The translations under genes were made by a program, and so were the position numbers. A stretch of DNA of 64,000 nucleotides from Lewinellaceae bacterium (GTDB lineage Bacteria; Bacteroidota; Bacteroidia; Chitinophagales; Saprospiraceae), in the NCBI GenBank assembly GCA_020636355.1, contig JACJYB010000002.1:248001-312000 (forward strand), in the 5' to 3' direction. Each line of letters starts with the position of its first letter. The stretch's first letter is position 1. Below the pieces are notes generated by a model. It was not told where the DNA came from. It saw nothing but the letters and a program-made list of their open reading frames with translations, and ran no database searches. Shown here in pieces: positions 33,596 through 41,673 of this stretch.

Positions 33596-34081
33596 ATGAA
33601 TTTACCTAACTGGGCACTGCGCAAGGCACAATCCCCGGACCTGGAATTTGCCCGGAAATGTATGGAAAAAGGGCATTTTAAACTTGAATTGCCCGGAAAT
33701 AAAGCTACCCGGCACTGGATGGAGGAACGAGGATGGCGCCGCCCCTTTTTTGGGTTGGAATCGTCGTTTCTCAAACAATTTTTGTCCGATACCGAACATT
33801 TCCAGGCAGCCCTGAAGGACCAGATTGTGATCCTGTGGTTACCGATCGAACGCTATGTCATGTCCGCAAGTGAGCTTCGGGATTTTGATGAAACCTACCA
33901 GGACAGGAGATTTGATGCTGTAGTTGGTGGACTTAAAGAATATCGATATGCCATCGATGCCGGTGTAGAGGTCGAGATTGATTTTACAAAGTTCACATCC
34001 TCAAGCACATTTTACACCTGGGTTCATAAGCGTTATCCACTGCTGGAAGAAGGCGCAGATGACTGGTTATTGAAAGACTGA
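33596..34081 (+). CDS. Hypothetical cytoplasmic protein
   Basis: A 161-residue acidic-to-neutral protein without signal peptide or membrane segment. I do not recognise a family. The first 70 residues are basic and rich in aromatic residues (GWRRPFFGLE), the rest is acidic and ends in DDWLLKD. A good ATG and a full frame of normal codon use support it as a real gene. It lies between the PQQ dehydrogenase and a potassium channel gene, with about 220 bp of non-coding sequence before it and 51 bp after it. Function cannot be inferred. Confidence 0.6.
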   Translation: MNLPNWALRKAQSPDLEFARKCMEKGHFKLELPGNKATRHWMEERGWRRPFFGLESSFLKQFLSDTEHFQAALKDQIVILWLPIERYVMSASELRDFDETYQDRRFDAVVGGLKEYRYAIDAGVEVEIDFTKFTSSSTFYTWVHKRYPLLEEGADDWLLKD

Positions 34082-34132
34082 AAATACCTTGGCTAGCAAT
34101 AACTGTCCGTAAGACAACATCAATTTTTATCC

Positions 34133-34981
34133 ATGCATAGGAGTCAAGAGCCGGACCAAGTTGGGAAACCTTCCACCAGAGACCGTATCCATGAGGTGAT
34201 ATTCGAAACCGAAACACCATCCGGAAAAGCATTTGATGTGGTGCTCCTGGTCTTTATCGTAGCCAGTGTGATCATTGTCCTGCTCGAAAGTATGGAAATA
34301 TACCGGCAAAGATTCGGCACTTACCTGACTGCTTTGGAATGGTTCTTCACCATCGCATTCACCATCGAATATCTTCTGCGTATCTACAGTGTCTATAAAC
34401 CCGGCAAGTACATCTTCAGTTTTTTTGGCATCATTGACCTATTAGCCATTTTGCCTACTTACATCGGGTTGTTTATTATCGGAAGTCATTATTTGGTTGT
34501 GATCCGCGCCCTTCGATTACTTCGAATATTTCGCGTATTTAAGTTGGTTAATTTTTTGCGGCAGGGACAGATCATCATTGAGTCGCTCCGTCGGAGCATC
34601 CCCAAAATCACTGTGTTTTTCTTTTTTATTTTGATTGTGGTGACCATTATCGGTAGCATCATGCATGTTCTGGAAGGGGGATTTAATCCAGGGTTTTCAA
34701 GTATACCTAAGTCCATTTATTGGGCTATTGTTACCTTAACAACTGTAGGTTACGGTGATATCACTCCGCAGTCCGACCCAGGTCGTTTCCTCTCAGCGTT
34801 CGTTATGGTGCTTGGTTATTCCATTATTGCTGTTCCAACCGGCATCATTGCTTCCGACCTGCTTAGAGTACCGTCGAGCAAAGAAGACGTGAGCAATCAA
34901 AGCTGTCGCTATTGCGCCAGCGAGGGCCACGATCCCGATGCGGTTTTTTGCAAATATTGTGGCGAGCGACTCAATCCTTGA
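34133..34981 (+). CDS. Voltage-gated K+ channel with C-terminal zinc ribbon
   Basis: Six-transmembrane ion channel of 282 residues. S1-S3 lie at about residues 35-120, the S4 voltage sensor has regularly spaced arginines (RALRLLRIFRVFKL), and the pore contains the K+ selectivity filter TVGYGD followed by S6 with a likely gating region. Length and arrangement match KvAP-like bacterial channels. After S6 a short cytoplasmic tail carries two CxxC pairs (CRYC and CKYC, spaced about 12 residues), a zinc ribbon, near residues 260-276. This could sense zinc or redox state or aid tetramer assembly (inference). It is transcribed alone in a short plus-strand stretch. Confidence 0.9.
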   Translation: MHRSQEPDQVGKPSTRDRIHEVIFETETPSGKAFDVVLLVFIVASVIIVLLESMEIYRQRFGTYLTALEWFFTIAFTIEYLLRIYSVYKPGKYIFSFFGIIDLLAILPTYIGLFIIGSHYLVVIRALRLLRIFRVFKLVNFLRQGQIIIESLRRSIPKITVFFFFILIVVTIIGSIMHVLEGGFNPGFSSIPKSIYWAIVTLTTVGYGDITPQSDPGRFLSAFVMVLGYSIIAVPTGIIASDLLRVPSSKEDVSNQSCRYCASEGHDPDAVFCKYCGERLNP

Positions 34982-35169
34982 AATAAGCCTCCGAACCATC
35001 CATGCACCAGCCACCCGGATTGCATCAAGATTTAGATGTCCCGTAACAGACACAAAAGCCATTCTGACATCCATAAAGCGCATCCCATCACATCCGATTA
35101 ATGAGAATCATTGATTACCTTGATTACTTGAAAACGATCATTTCCCAACGAAACAAATGCATCCGACCA

Positions 35170-35871
35170 ATGCCGCATAAATTCTTCTTCTGCTGCTTCG
35201 TTTTACTGATCCACCACGCCTGGGGTCAAAAATCACCCGCGCAACTATTACTGGACAAAAGCATCCACTACCACGATCCTAAAAATAACTGGCCCCGGTT
35301 TGCCGACTCTTTATTTGTTGTCCAGGAGTCCCCAGGTAAAGCAGTGCGAAATACCCGCATGTACATCAACCAAAAGAAATCGTTATTCAGTCACTCCCAA
35401 TACCGTAACGACACCCTATTTACGCGGATAATATCTGATAACGAATGTTCCTATAGGATGAACGAAGTCGACATTTCCGTTCCTGAAGCCGAAAAACTCA
35501 ATTTGACTTGTGATCGAAGCAAAATGCTCCGTAATTATTACACGTTTTTATACGGGCTTCCAATGAAATTAAATGATCCCGGCACCTTAATCGACCCCGA
35601 AGTGACTCATGGTAAATTTAACCGGCAGGAAGCAGACATCCTTAAAGTCCATTATGATCCCTCGGTAGGAAAAGACACCTGGTATTTCTACTTCGCCCGC
35701 GAAAATCATGCACTCATCGGATACCGTTTTTATCACGATGAAACAAAAAATGATGGGGAATACATCGAGTTGGAAGGGGAAAGATTGATCCAGGGCATCA
35801 AAATCCCGGCGATAAGAACCTGGTTTGTCAATAAAGATGACCGGCTATTAGGCAAAGACATCCTCCAATGA
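35170..35871 (+). CDS. Secreted protein, DUF6503-like
   Basis: From the ATG at 35170 it encodes 233 residues with a signal peptide ending near HAWGQ; the frame extends upstream to 35101, but that would add 23 residues before the signal. The mature start AQLLLDKSIHYHDPKNNWPRF and later KVHYDPSVGKDTWYFYF, IGYRFYHDE and GEYIELEGE resemble a family of Bacteroidota exported proteins of unknown role (I believe DUF6503). The fold looks like a lipoprotein-carrier-type beta structure, which is only an impression. No neighbouring gene gives a function. Confidence 0.7.
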   Translation: MPHKFFFCCFVLLIHHAWGQKSPAQLLLDKSIHYHDPKNNWPRFADSLFVVQESPGKAVRNTRMYINQKKSLFSHSQYRNDTLFTRIISDNECSYRMNEVDISVPEAEKLNLTCDRSKMLRNYYTFLYGLPMKLNDPGTLIDPEVTHGKFNRQEADILKVHYDPSVGKDTWYFYFARENHALIGYRFYHDETKNDGEYIELEGERLIQGIKIPAIRTWFVNKDDRLLGKDILQ

Positions 35872-35938
35872 GTATTGCAATAAAGAGCTGGTACGGCGAA
35901 TCAGATTTTCATTTGTTACTCCATAAATAAATTACGTG

Positions 35939-36373
35939 ATGATAAAATATTGTCTTCTACCATTAATTGTCCTTCTTGCAGGTTGCCGGGATACAAACAA
36001 TCCGGAGGTTTCCAAAGACAACGATTTGACCGTAACCAATTCAACTATAAATACGCACGCATTAAGGCATATTGTTCTATTTAAATTTAAAGCAGGTGCT
36101 TCAGCAGACAGCATCAATCTGGCCATTGAAGCGTTTAAGGCCCTTCCTGCCAAAATTGAAACGATTAGACAATTTGAATGGGGTACGAACAATAGCCCGG
36201 AAAATCTCAATAAAGGCTTTACCCATTGTTTTCAGTTGACTTTTAATTCACAGGAAGACCGATCCGTCTATTTGCCCCACCCGGATCACCAGGCGTTTGG
36301 CCAGGTTCTGGGGCCGGTTTTGGATGATGTATTAGTTTTTGATTATTGGGCAGAGGAGATCTCTAAACGATAA
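35939..36373 (+). CDS. Dabb-domain lipoprotein
   Basis: A 144-residue lipoprotein (LIVLLAGC lipobox) with a stress-responsive alpha/beta-barrel (Dabb) domain: LRHIVLFKFKAGASADSI at about 40-57, IRQFEWGTNNSPENLNKGF and YLPHPDHQAFGQVLGPVLDDVLVFDY are the family landmarks. Dabb proteins are small dimeric barrels; some act as cyclases, most are uncharacterised. A GTG just before the ATG at 35939 would add one residue. Export to the periplasm or outer membrane is predicted. An 8-base inverted repeat (TTATAAGC ... GCTTATAA) lies just after the stop codon, without a T run. Confidence 0.82.
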   Translation: MIKYCLLPLIVLLAGCRDTNNPEVSKDNDLTVTNSTINTHALRHIVLFKFKAGASADSINLAIEAFKALPAKIETIRQFEWGTNNSPENLNKGFTHCFQLTFNSQEDRSVYLPHPDHQAFGQVLGPVLDDVLVFDYWAEEISKR

Positions 36374-36552
36374 AATTATAAGCAAAATAGCATCACGGCC
36401 AAAAATGAGCGGCTTATAAGTCCGGGATAGGTTCAATTTACCCATTTAGCTAATCAGCTATTAAACCCATCTTGCAATATTAGTGTTAGAAGATTATCTG
36501 TGAGGATCAGCTGCAGATACGGTGCAATACCCTGAATACCTGACTTAATCCT

Positions 36553-37149
36553 ATGAAAATGAATGAAAACGTCCGCAAAGAGCTCAAACAATGGGCCATC
36601 CTCGCCATCATTGCATTGGCTCTGTATTTGACTGGATTGCACACAGAGGTCATTGGTTTAATGCAACGTGGTCTGCTGGCTACCGGCTTAATCCGGCCGC
36701 ATATAGAGCTGACCAGCCAGGAGACTACTGAAAACCTTCCCGCAATCAATCTGGATGTGTCCTTATTATCTGATCAGGGACAATCGCTTAATTTACAACA
36801 GTTACAGGGCAAGGTGCTTTTTATAAATTTCTGGGCAACCTGGTGTCCTCCGTGTCTGGCGGAGATGCCCAATGTCGATCGTCTTTATCGGGATTTGAAG
36901 GGTGAAGACATTCAGTTTATCCTGATTTCCACCGATCAGGATTTTTCCAAAGCAGTTGACTTTATTCAAAAGAAGGGTTATCAGGTCCCTATATTCCACT
37001 TGCAAAGTTATTTACCAGAAGGCTTGAATTCCAATACGTTGCCAACCACTTATGTCATTAATAAACAAGGAAAAGTAGTGTTTGAACACCGGGGCATGGC
37101 TCAATACAACACGAATAAGTTTAAGGCTTTTTTAAGGGGTTTGCTCTAA
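36553..37149 (+). CDS. TlpA-type membrane-anchored thioredoxin
   Basis: A 198-residue thioredoxin-fold protein with one N-terminal membrane anchor (residues about 14-32) and the redox motif WCPPC near residue 97 in NFWATWCPPC. The cis-proline is in LPTTYVI. The topology places the redox domain in the periplasm, where such proteins reduce disulfides for cytochrome c maturation or other folding. It is not accompanied by ccm genes. The start ATG at 36553 gives a normal anchor. Confidence 0.9.
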   Translation: MKMNENVRKELKQWAILAIIALALYLTGLHTEVIGLMQRGLLATGLIRPHIELTSQETTENLPAINLDVSLLSDQGQSLNLQQLQGKVLFINFWATWCPPCLAEMPNVDRLYRDLKGEDIQFILISTDQDFSKAVDFIQKKGYQVPIFHLQSYLPEGLNSNTLPTTYVINKQGKVVFEHRGMAQYNTNKFKAFLRGLL

Positions 37150-37380
37150 TGAAAGTTCGATGCATTATGACCCGTATATCGTTCCCTAGTTTTTATACTT
37201 GATCTAACGGGAGGGCATTCCTAGTAATTTCCTGATTGTCTGTGTAATTCACTGGAATGGTGGACTTGCCTCTTGTCGTTTTCGAAAAACCATAAGATCT
37301 GGTTAAATACAACGCCAAAAGAAATTTGTGCGCCATGACCGGGCGTTTGTATATCTTTATTTCGACCTAAACATAACCAC

Positions 37381-38676
37381 ATGAAGACCAAACTGCTAAT
37401 TGCCCTTCTTTTAGCCTGTAGCCAGCTATTCGGACAAACCCTTTATGATCTAAGGTGGTCATCCGAGGGCATTGACTACGCCGGATTTATGATCTACTTC
37501 AACGAAGACGATATTTACATGCGTGTCGGCTATTCCTATGATGGTGGCTACAACCTGGTCCATTCGGAATATCATTACGATCAAACTCAGCGTCAGGATG
37601 GATTTGTTGTCTTTGAAGGACTGGAAACGGGATACGTTTACTATCAGACGGATACATTATACAACCCCTTCCATATTTTCTGGGCCATGGATGACAACAA
37701 TCAATGGACTGGTCCCTATGCAATCGATGATTATCACTTGCAAAATGACAATTTTGATGAGATCGCAGAGGTCAAATTAACGGAAGTAAAGCCGACGAAC
37801 CTCACGGCAGAATACCTGCAATGGTTCTATACCCAGGATGATGAAGATTATTACACATTACTGGAAGCGGCCAAGCCTCAAACCATTCAACAGCCCGCAT
37901 CCAATCCCGGCACCAGTGTTCCGACTTTACATTACATCATGATCGCCAATACATTAATACCTGACATCGGTACTTCGACCAGTGCTGATATTCACAATAC
38001 TTCCAGTGAATTTGAGGGCATTGCCAGTGTGCTGCAAATGAAATTCGACAAAATCCTGATTACCGATAAAAATTTCTCAAAGGATCAAGTGATTTCCACG
38101 TTACAAAATTTCCAACCCGGACCAAATGATGTGGTTATCGTCATTTACTCCGGACACGGATTCCGCTATTCCGATCAGACAGAACCATTCCCGGAACTGG
38201 ATTTTCGCTATAGCGACTATCAGGAATTTAGTCCGCAGAACTGTATGAATCTGGTTGAAATTAATCAGATAATCCAGCAAAAAGGCGCCCGTCTTAACTT
38301 GATCATAGGTGATTGTTGCAATGCTGATATTGGTGTGACAAAAAAATTAGGCACTACTTTCCTGGCCGCCAGGTCGACGGTTAATGCGAGCTTGCCGAAA
38401 TTAGCAAAGCTATTCCTGGAGTCCTCAGGCAACATCATAGCCGCCGGGTCAAGCAAGGGCGAATACTCTTATTGCAATGTTACGGGTGGATTTTTTACCA
38501 ACAATCTGATCGCATCGCTCCGTGAAGAAGTCAGTGTGTTCCGTGAGGAGGATGAACCGAAGTGGGATGATATTTTAAGCAAGGCCAAAGAAAGCACACT
38601 TAAAATGTCAAAAATGGGTTGTCAGGAATGTATTGAACAAAACCCCATTTTCAAAAAGGTTAATTTAAGGAATTAA
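37381..38676 (+). CDS. Secreted caspase-family (C14) protease
   Basis: A 431-residue exported protein with a signal peptide ending near LFGQT. Residues about 20-165 form a beta-rich domain of unknown type with many aromatic and acidic residues. Residues about 180-425 are a caspase/metacaspase-type domain: IMIANTL begins the first strand, the catalytic His259 is in YSGHGF and the catalytic Cys312 or 313 is in IIGDCCNAD. Both dyad residues are present, so it should be an active cysteine protease, perhaps specific for basic residues. It is a stand-alone gene with a TATCTTTA -7-like element about 22 bp before the start. Caspase-like proteins in bacteria act in self-processing, defence or signalling; its secretion suggests an outside or envelope target. 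Confidence 0.85.
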   Translation: MKTKLLIALLLACSQLFGQTLYDLRWSSEGIDYAGFMIYFNEDDIYMRVGYSYDGGYNLVHSEYHYDQTQRQDGFVVFEGLETGYVYYQTDTLYNPFHIFWAMDDNNQWTGPYAIDDYHLQNDNFDEIAEVKLTEVKPTNLTAEYLQWFYTQDDEDYYTLLEAAKPQTIQQPASNPGTSVPTLHYIMIANTLIPDIGTSTSADIHNTSSEFEGIASVLQMKFDKILITDKNFSKDQVISTLQNFQPGPNDVVIVIYSGHGFRYSDQTEPFPELDFRYSDYQEFSPQNCMNLVEINQIIQQKGARLNLIIGDCCNADIGVTKKLGTTFLAARSTVNASLPKLAKLFLESSGNIIAAGSSKGEYSYCNVTGGFFTNNLIASLREEVSVFREEDEPKWDDILSKAKESTLKMSKMGCQECIEQNPIFKKVNLRN

Positions 38677-38806
38677 TTTACTGTAATTCACCTGGTAATC
38701 AAATACCTGAAAAAGGGCTGTGCGTTTACTTAAACAATCATTTTAATTACCGGATCGTAAATGCTGTTTTAATGCCTGAAATTAGCTTGTAAAGTTAATT
38801 TTCATT

Positions 38807-39277
38807 CTAATTAGGATCTCCATGAGTAACTGAATGCATCTGACGCCATTTCTTTTTTAGTTTGAGCATCCGAATAAAGGTCACAACCGAAATAACGATA
38901 CCGGTAATTAAAGTCAGAGGCAAAACAAGAAATCCGATAACATTTCCCTCCAACTCTTGGGCCCATAGCCAAAGCGTATAAAACCCCAATAGTTGAAATA
39001 GATGCCTTTCTGCGAAAAGATAAAGAAAGTTATTGCTTCCCCGGATAGTCATCGGGTATTCCTTCGAAGTAAAAATTCGGGAATAAATCGCAAAGCGGAT
39101 TATAAATATAACGACCAAAATAAACAGGTATCCCATTGGATTGGCCTGATAAACATTAAATGACGGTTCGCCTCCCCAACCCAAACTTTGGCAAACGAAA
39201 TAGGATACCATTTGATAAAATGGATTTCCCAGAATGGCGGCAAGCAGGTATATAACGAATTTAAGATTTGTAATCAT
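38807..39277 (-). CDS. Small integral membrane protein, unknown
   Basis: A 156-residue protein with four predicted membrane helices (about residues 5-27, 48-66, 88-107, 113-135) and a basic C-terminal tail (KLKKKWRQMH). I do not recognise the family. Codon use looks normal and the frame is intact. It is followed, in the leftward direction, by non-coding sequence and lies next to a 48-residue membrane protein encoded on the same strand at 39482-39628, with which it may be co-expressed. Confidence 0.6.
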   Translation of the reverse strand: MITNLKFVIYLLAAILGNPFYQMVSYFVCQSLGWGGEPSFNVYQANPMGYLFILVVIFIIRFAIYSRIFTSKEYPMTIRGSNNFLYLFAERHLFQLLGFYTLWLWAQELEGNVIGFLVLPLTLITGIVISVVTFIRMLKLKKKWRQMHSVTHGDPN

Positions 39278-39481
39278 TGGTTCGGTCAGCGTTAAATGGA
39301 ATGATAATTATATCATGAACACCTGGCCATCAAGATATATAGAATAGACCATTTTAAGTAATAAAGCATATCCCAATTGATGAGGACGTTTTCAGTTAAT
39401 CTGTATTGTATTTCCGCCAATCGAATCCGCGCAAGATACCCTCCGGATTCGCTTCCTCAATCAAAGGATTCTGCAGATTAT

Positions 39482-39628
39482 TTAAAACGTGCTGTTCATA
39501 TAGTCGATGCTTTCATCCTGATGTTGCCGTTGCCCGACAAGCAGTGAATATCCTGATATGACCAATGCAATAAGGGAGAACAGAATGGCCATCATTTCCA
39601 TCCACTGGTCTTTTTTTATTTTTGGCAT
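39482..39628 (-). CDS. 48-residue single-helix membrane protein
   Basis: A small frame running from an ATG at 39628 to a TAA at 39482. It encodes a basic N-terminus (MPKIKKDQW), one strongly hydrophobic helix (MMAILFSLIALVISGYSLLVG) and a short polar tail. The amino-acid layout is that of a real small membrane protein rather than a chance frame, and it is divergent from the phosphotriesterase-family gene, which begins 49 bp away. No homologue comes to mind. It could regulate the neighbouring four-helix membrane protein; that is only a suggestion. Confidence 0.45.
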   Translation of the reverse strand: MPKIKKDQWMEMMAILFSLIALVISGYSLLVGQRQHQDESIDYMNSTF

Positions 39629-39676
39629 GAATTGACTGATTTAATCATTTTAATTAGGTTTGAATCCAACTTCCGG

Positions 39677-40786
39677 ATGAAAATTAACGCATTATTTAGG
39701 TTGTCTCAAAACACAAAAGATGCATCAGGTACCACCCTACCCTGGATCTTCAAAATGAGTGTTTTGATACTGATCATGGGTATCCTTTTCCAGTGTACAA
39801 AAAAGACCACTGAGAATGCAAACAGGATTATGACTATAAACGGCCCCATCGATGCTGACAGCCTGGGATTGTCTCTGATCCATGAGCATGTTTTCCTGGA
39901 TTGGCGCACTGCCGACAGCACCGATCGGAAGGATTGGGACCAGGTCAAAATATTCAATTCTGTTTTGCCACACATTCAGGAAGTGAGGAAATGGAACGTA
40001 AAATCCATGTTCGAATGCACTCCCAACTATCTTGGTCGAAATGCTGCATTGCTCCAAAAACTGTCGGAAGCTACGGGTATTCTATTCATTACCAATACCG
40101 GATATTATGGCGCGCGACACAATATTTATGTCCCTACCAAAGCATACGATTGGACAGCAGAGCAAATAGCAGATGTATGGATCCATGAATTCAATCACGG
40201 AATTGACGACAGCGGGGTCATACCTGGCTTTATCAAAATAAGTGTGGATCCGGATTCTACCCTGAGTGATTTACAGCAAAGATTGGTACAGGCAGCGGCA
40301 TTAACCCATAAAGCAACCGGGCTGACAATTGTCAGTCATACCGGGATTGACACCGCTGCTTTTAATCAGGTAGCAGTCCTTGCTCAAGAGAATGTCTCAC
40401 CCTCAGCTTTCGTGTGGACACACGCCCAGAATGGAAGTGTTGAAGGGCACCTTCGCATGGCACGGATGGGAGGATGGATATCACTGGATGGCTTGGGCTG
40501 GGTCCAACCACAAGGAGAGGACTCCAGTGCCCTTTACCGATATTTGCGGATGATCCGGACCTTAAAAGATAATGATTGCTTGCACCGTGTCTTACTTTCT
40601 ATGGATGCAGGATGGTATTCGTACGGGGAAGGTGACAACTATGTGGAGCACACTGCTCTATTCACGACATTCATCCCCCTCTTGCGGAAAAACGGATTTA
40701 CTCAGCCGGAAATCATCCAAATACTGGTAGAAAATCCGCGTGATGCCTACACGATCAGAACACGATTGTTAGGAAATGGAACTTAG
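39677..40786 (+). CDS. Phosphotriesterase-family metallo-hydrolase
   Basis: A 369-residue amidohydrolase of the phosphotriesterase-related group, probably a lipoprotein (lipobox ILFQC near residue 40). All metal and catalytic positions are recognisable: the HxH in LIHEHVFLDW, the carbamylated Lys in GFIKISVD, His in IVSHTG, His in WTHAQN and Asp in LSMDAGW. The enzyme should therefore be an active binuclear metal hydrolase, more likely a lactonase or phosphodiesterase than a true organophosphate hydrolase. I use the ATG at 39677, which gives a basic N-terminus before the hydrophobic core; the ATG at 39755 would leave a very short signal. No operon partner is evident. Confidence 0.86.
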   Translation: MKINALFRLSQNTKDASGTTLPWIFKMSVLILIMGILFQCTKKTTENANRIMTINGPIDADSLGLSLIHEHVFLDWRTADSTDRKDWDQVKIFNSVLPHIQEVRKWNVKSMFECTPNYLGRNAALLQKLSEATGILFITNTGYYGARHNIYVPTKAYDWTAEQIADVWIHEFNHGIDDSGVIPGFIKISVDPDSTLSDLQQRLVQAAALTHKATGLTIVSHTGIDTAAFNQVAVLAQENVSPSAFVWTHAQNGSVEGHLRMARMGGWISLDGLGWVQPQGEDSSALYRYLRMIRTLKDNDCLHRVLLSMDAGWYSYGEGDNYVEHTALFTTFIPLLRKNGFTQPEIIQILVENPRDAYTIRTRLLGNGT

Positions 40787-40827
40787 CGCCATCAGTATTT
40801 TTTTATAAAATAATCTGGTACGTCCGG

Positions 40828-41238
40828 CTAATTTAAGCGAAAGGCCATGTCACCCACTCCGGCTAATTTTTGTGTATAGGAATCGATATCATCATCGACA
40901 ATCAGAATGGCATCCCGTAGGTCTCCCACACCCTTTCCTTTCAGTACACGTGTAGTCCCTAAACCTCCATCGCTTGCGAATGAAGTAAACTTAAATATTC
41001 CATTGATTTTATAGCCCGGACGCATTTCTTTCGTTGACAAATCACCCTGCCTGATTATCTGGGCCTTTATTTTTTCACCTTTAAAAGACACGAAACTCAA
41101 TACTTTTAATGTCTGATTTTTTACAATTACCAGAGACACCTTAAATGAATCCTTTGTTATGGGGTGCATTTCTGTAGCTGATTGGGCAAGTACTTTAGTC
41201 GTTAGAAAGAGACCAATAAATAATGCAATGAATTTCAT
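40828..41238 (-). CDS. Secreted hypothetical protein
   Basis: A 136-residue exported protein (signal peptide MKFIALFIGLFLTTKVLAQ, cleavage after LAQ). The mature part is basic in the middle and has a glycine-rich turn (SDGGLGTTRVLKGKGVGD) and an acidic segment (IVDDDIDSYT). I recognise no domain. It is convergent with the phosphotriesterase-family gene, 41 bp apart, and divergent from the cNMP-binding protein gene across a 435-bp non-coding stretch. Confidence 0.6.
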   Translation of the reverse strand: MKFIALFIGLFLTTKVLAQSATEMHPITKDSFKVSLVIVKNQTLKVLSFVSFKGEKIKAQIIRQGDLSTKEMRPGYKINGIFKFTSFASDGGLGTTRVLKGKGVGDLRDAILIVDDDIDSYTQKLAGVGDMAFRLN

Positions 41239-41673
41239 CTTTATTTATAATAGGTTACAATTCAGAATATCACAACTAATGTAATGCCCACTGGCAGGAT
41301 ATCAGGTCACCCGAAAGTATGAATTACTATGATAAATGATATCTTCAGTCTTTTCTATCTTGTTCCATTTGACTTGCACCCCAAGCAACAGCGATCATGG
41401 TAGCCCATAAGACATTCCTATTAACTCACGGTGTACTACCACAATAATCAAAATGCATGTTGTTTTCACATTATACAGTTCAACAATCATTGATTGTAAA
41501 TTTATAGGTAACCATTACAAACCTAATTCCTGTTTATTGGGCTTCCCGCACACCATGCAATTCAGAATACCTTACAAGACAGTTTAGCGCTTTATTGCTA
41601 TCTTTCATAGGTATCGTCATGCCTCCAAACGGGGCGGTCAAGTATTCAATCCGGTTCAGTATAATTATTCAAT
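41239..41673 (+). other. 435-bp intergenic region
   Basis: No frame longer than about 30 residues with credible composition, no tRNA-like fold and no tandem repeat is seen. A TATCTTTC element near 41600 resembles a -7 box for the cNMP-binding protein gene but lacks the terminal G and a -33 element. The length suggests a long leader or regulatory region. Confidence 0.4.

Noticed and set aside
33493..33774. Minus-strand frame reaching into the 33373-33595 gap
   Set aside because: Most of it is antisense to the hypothetical gene at 33596, and the short part in the gap has no support.
36374..36420. Terminator after the Dabb gene
   Set aside because: The 8-bp inverted repeat TTATAAGC/GCTTATAA has a loop of about 30 bases and no T run.
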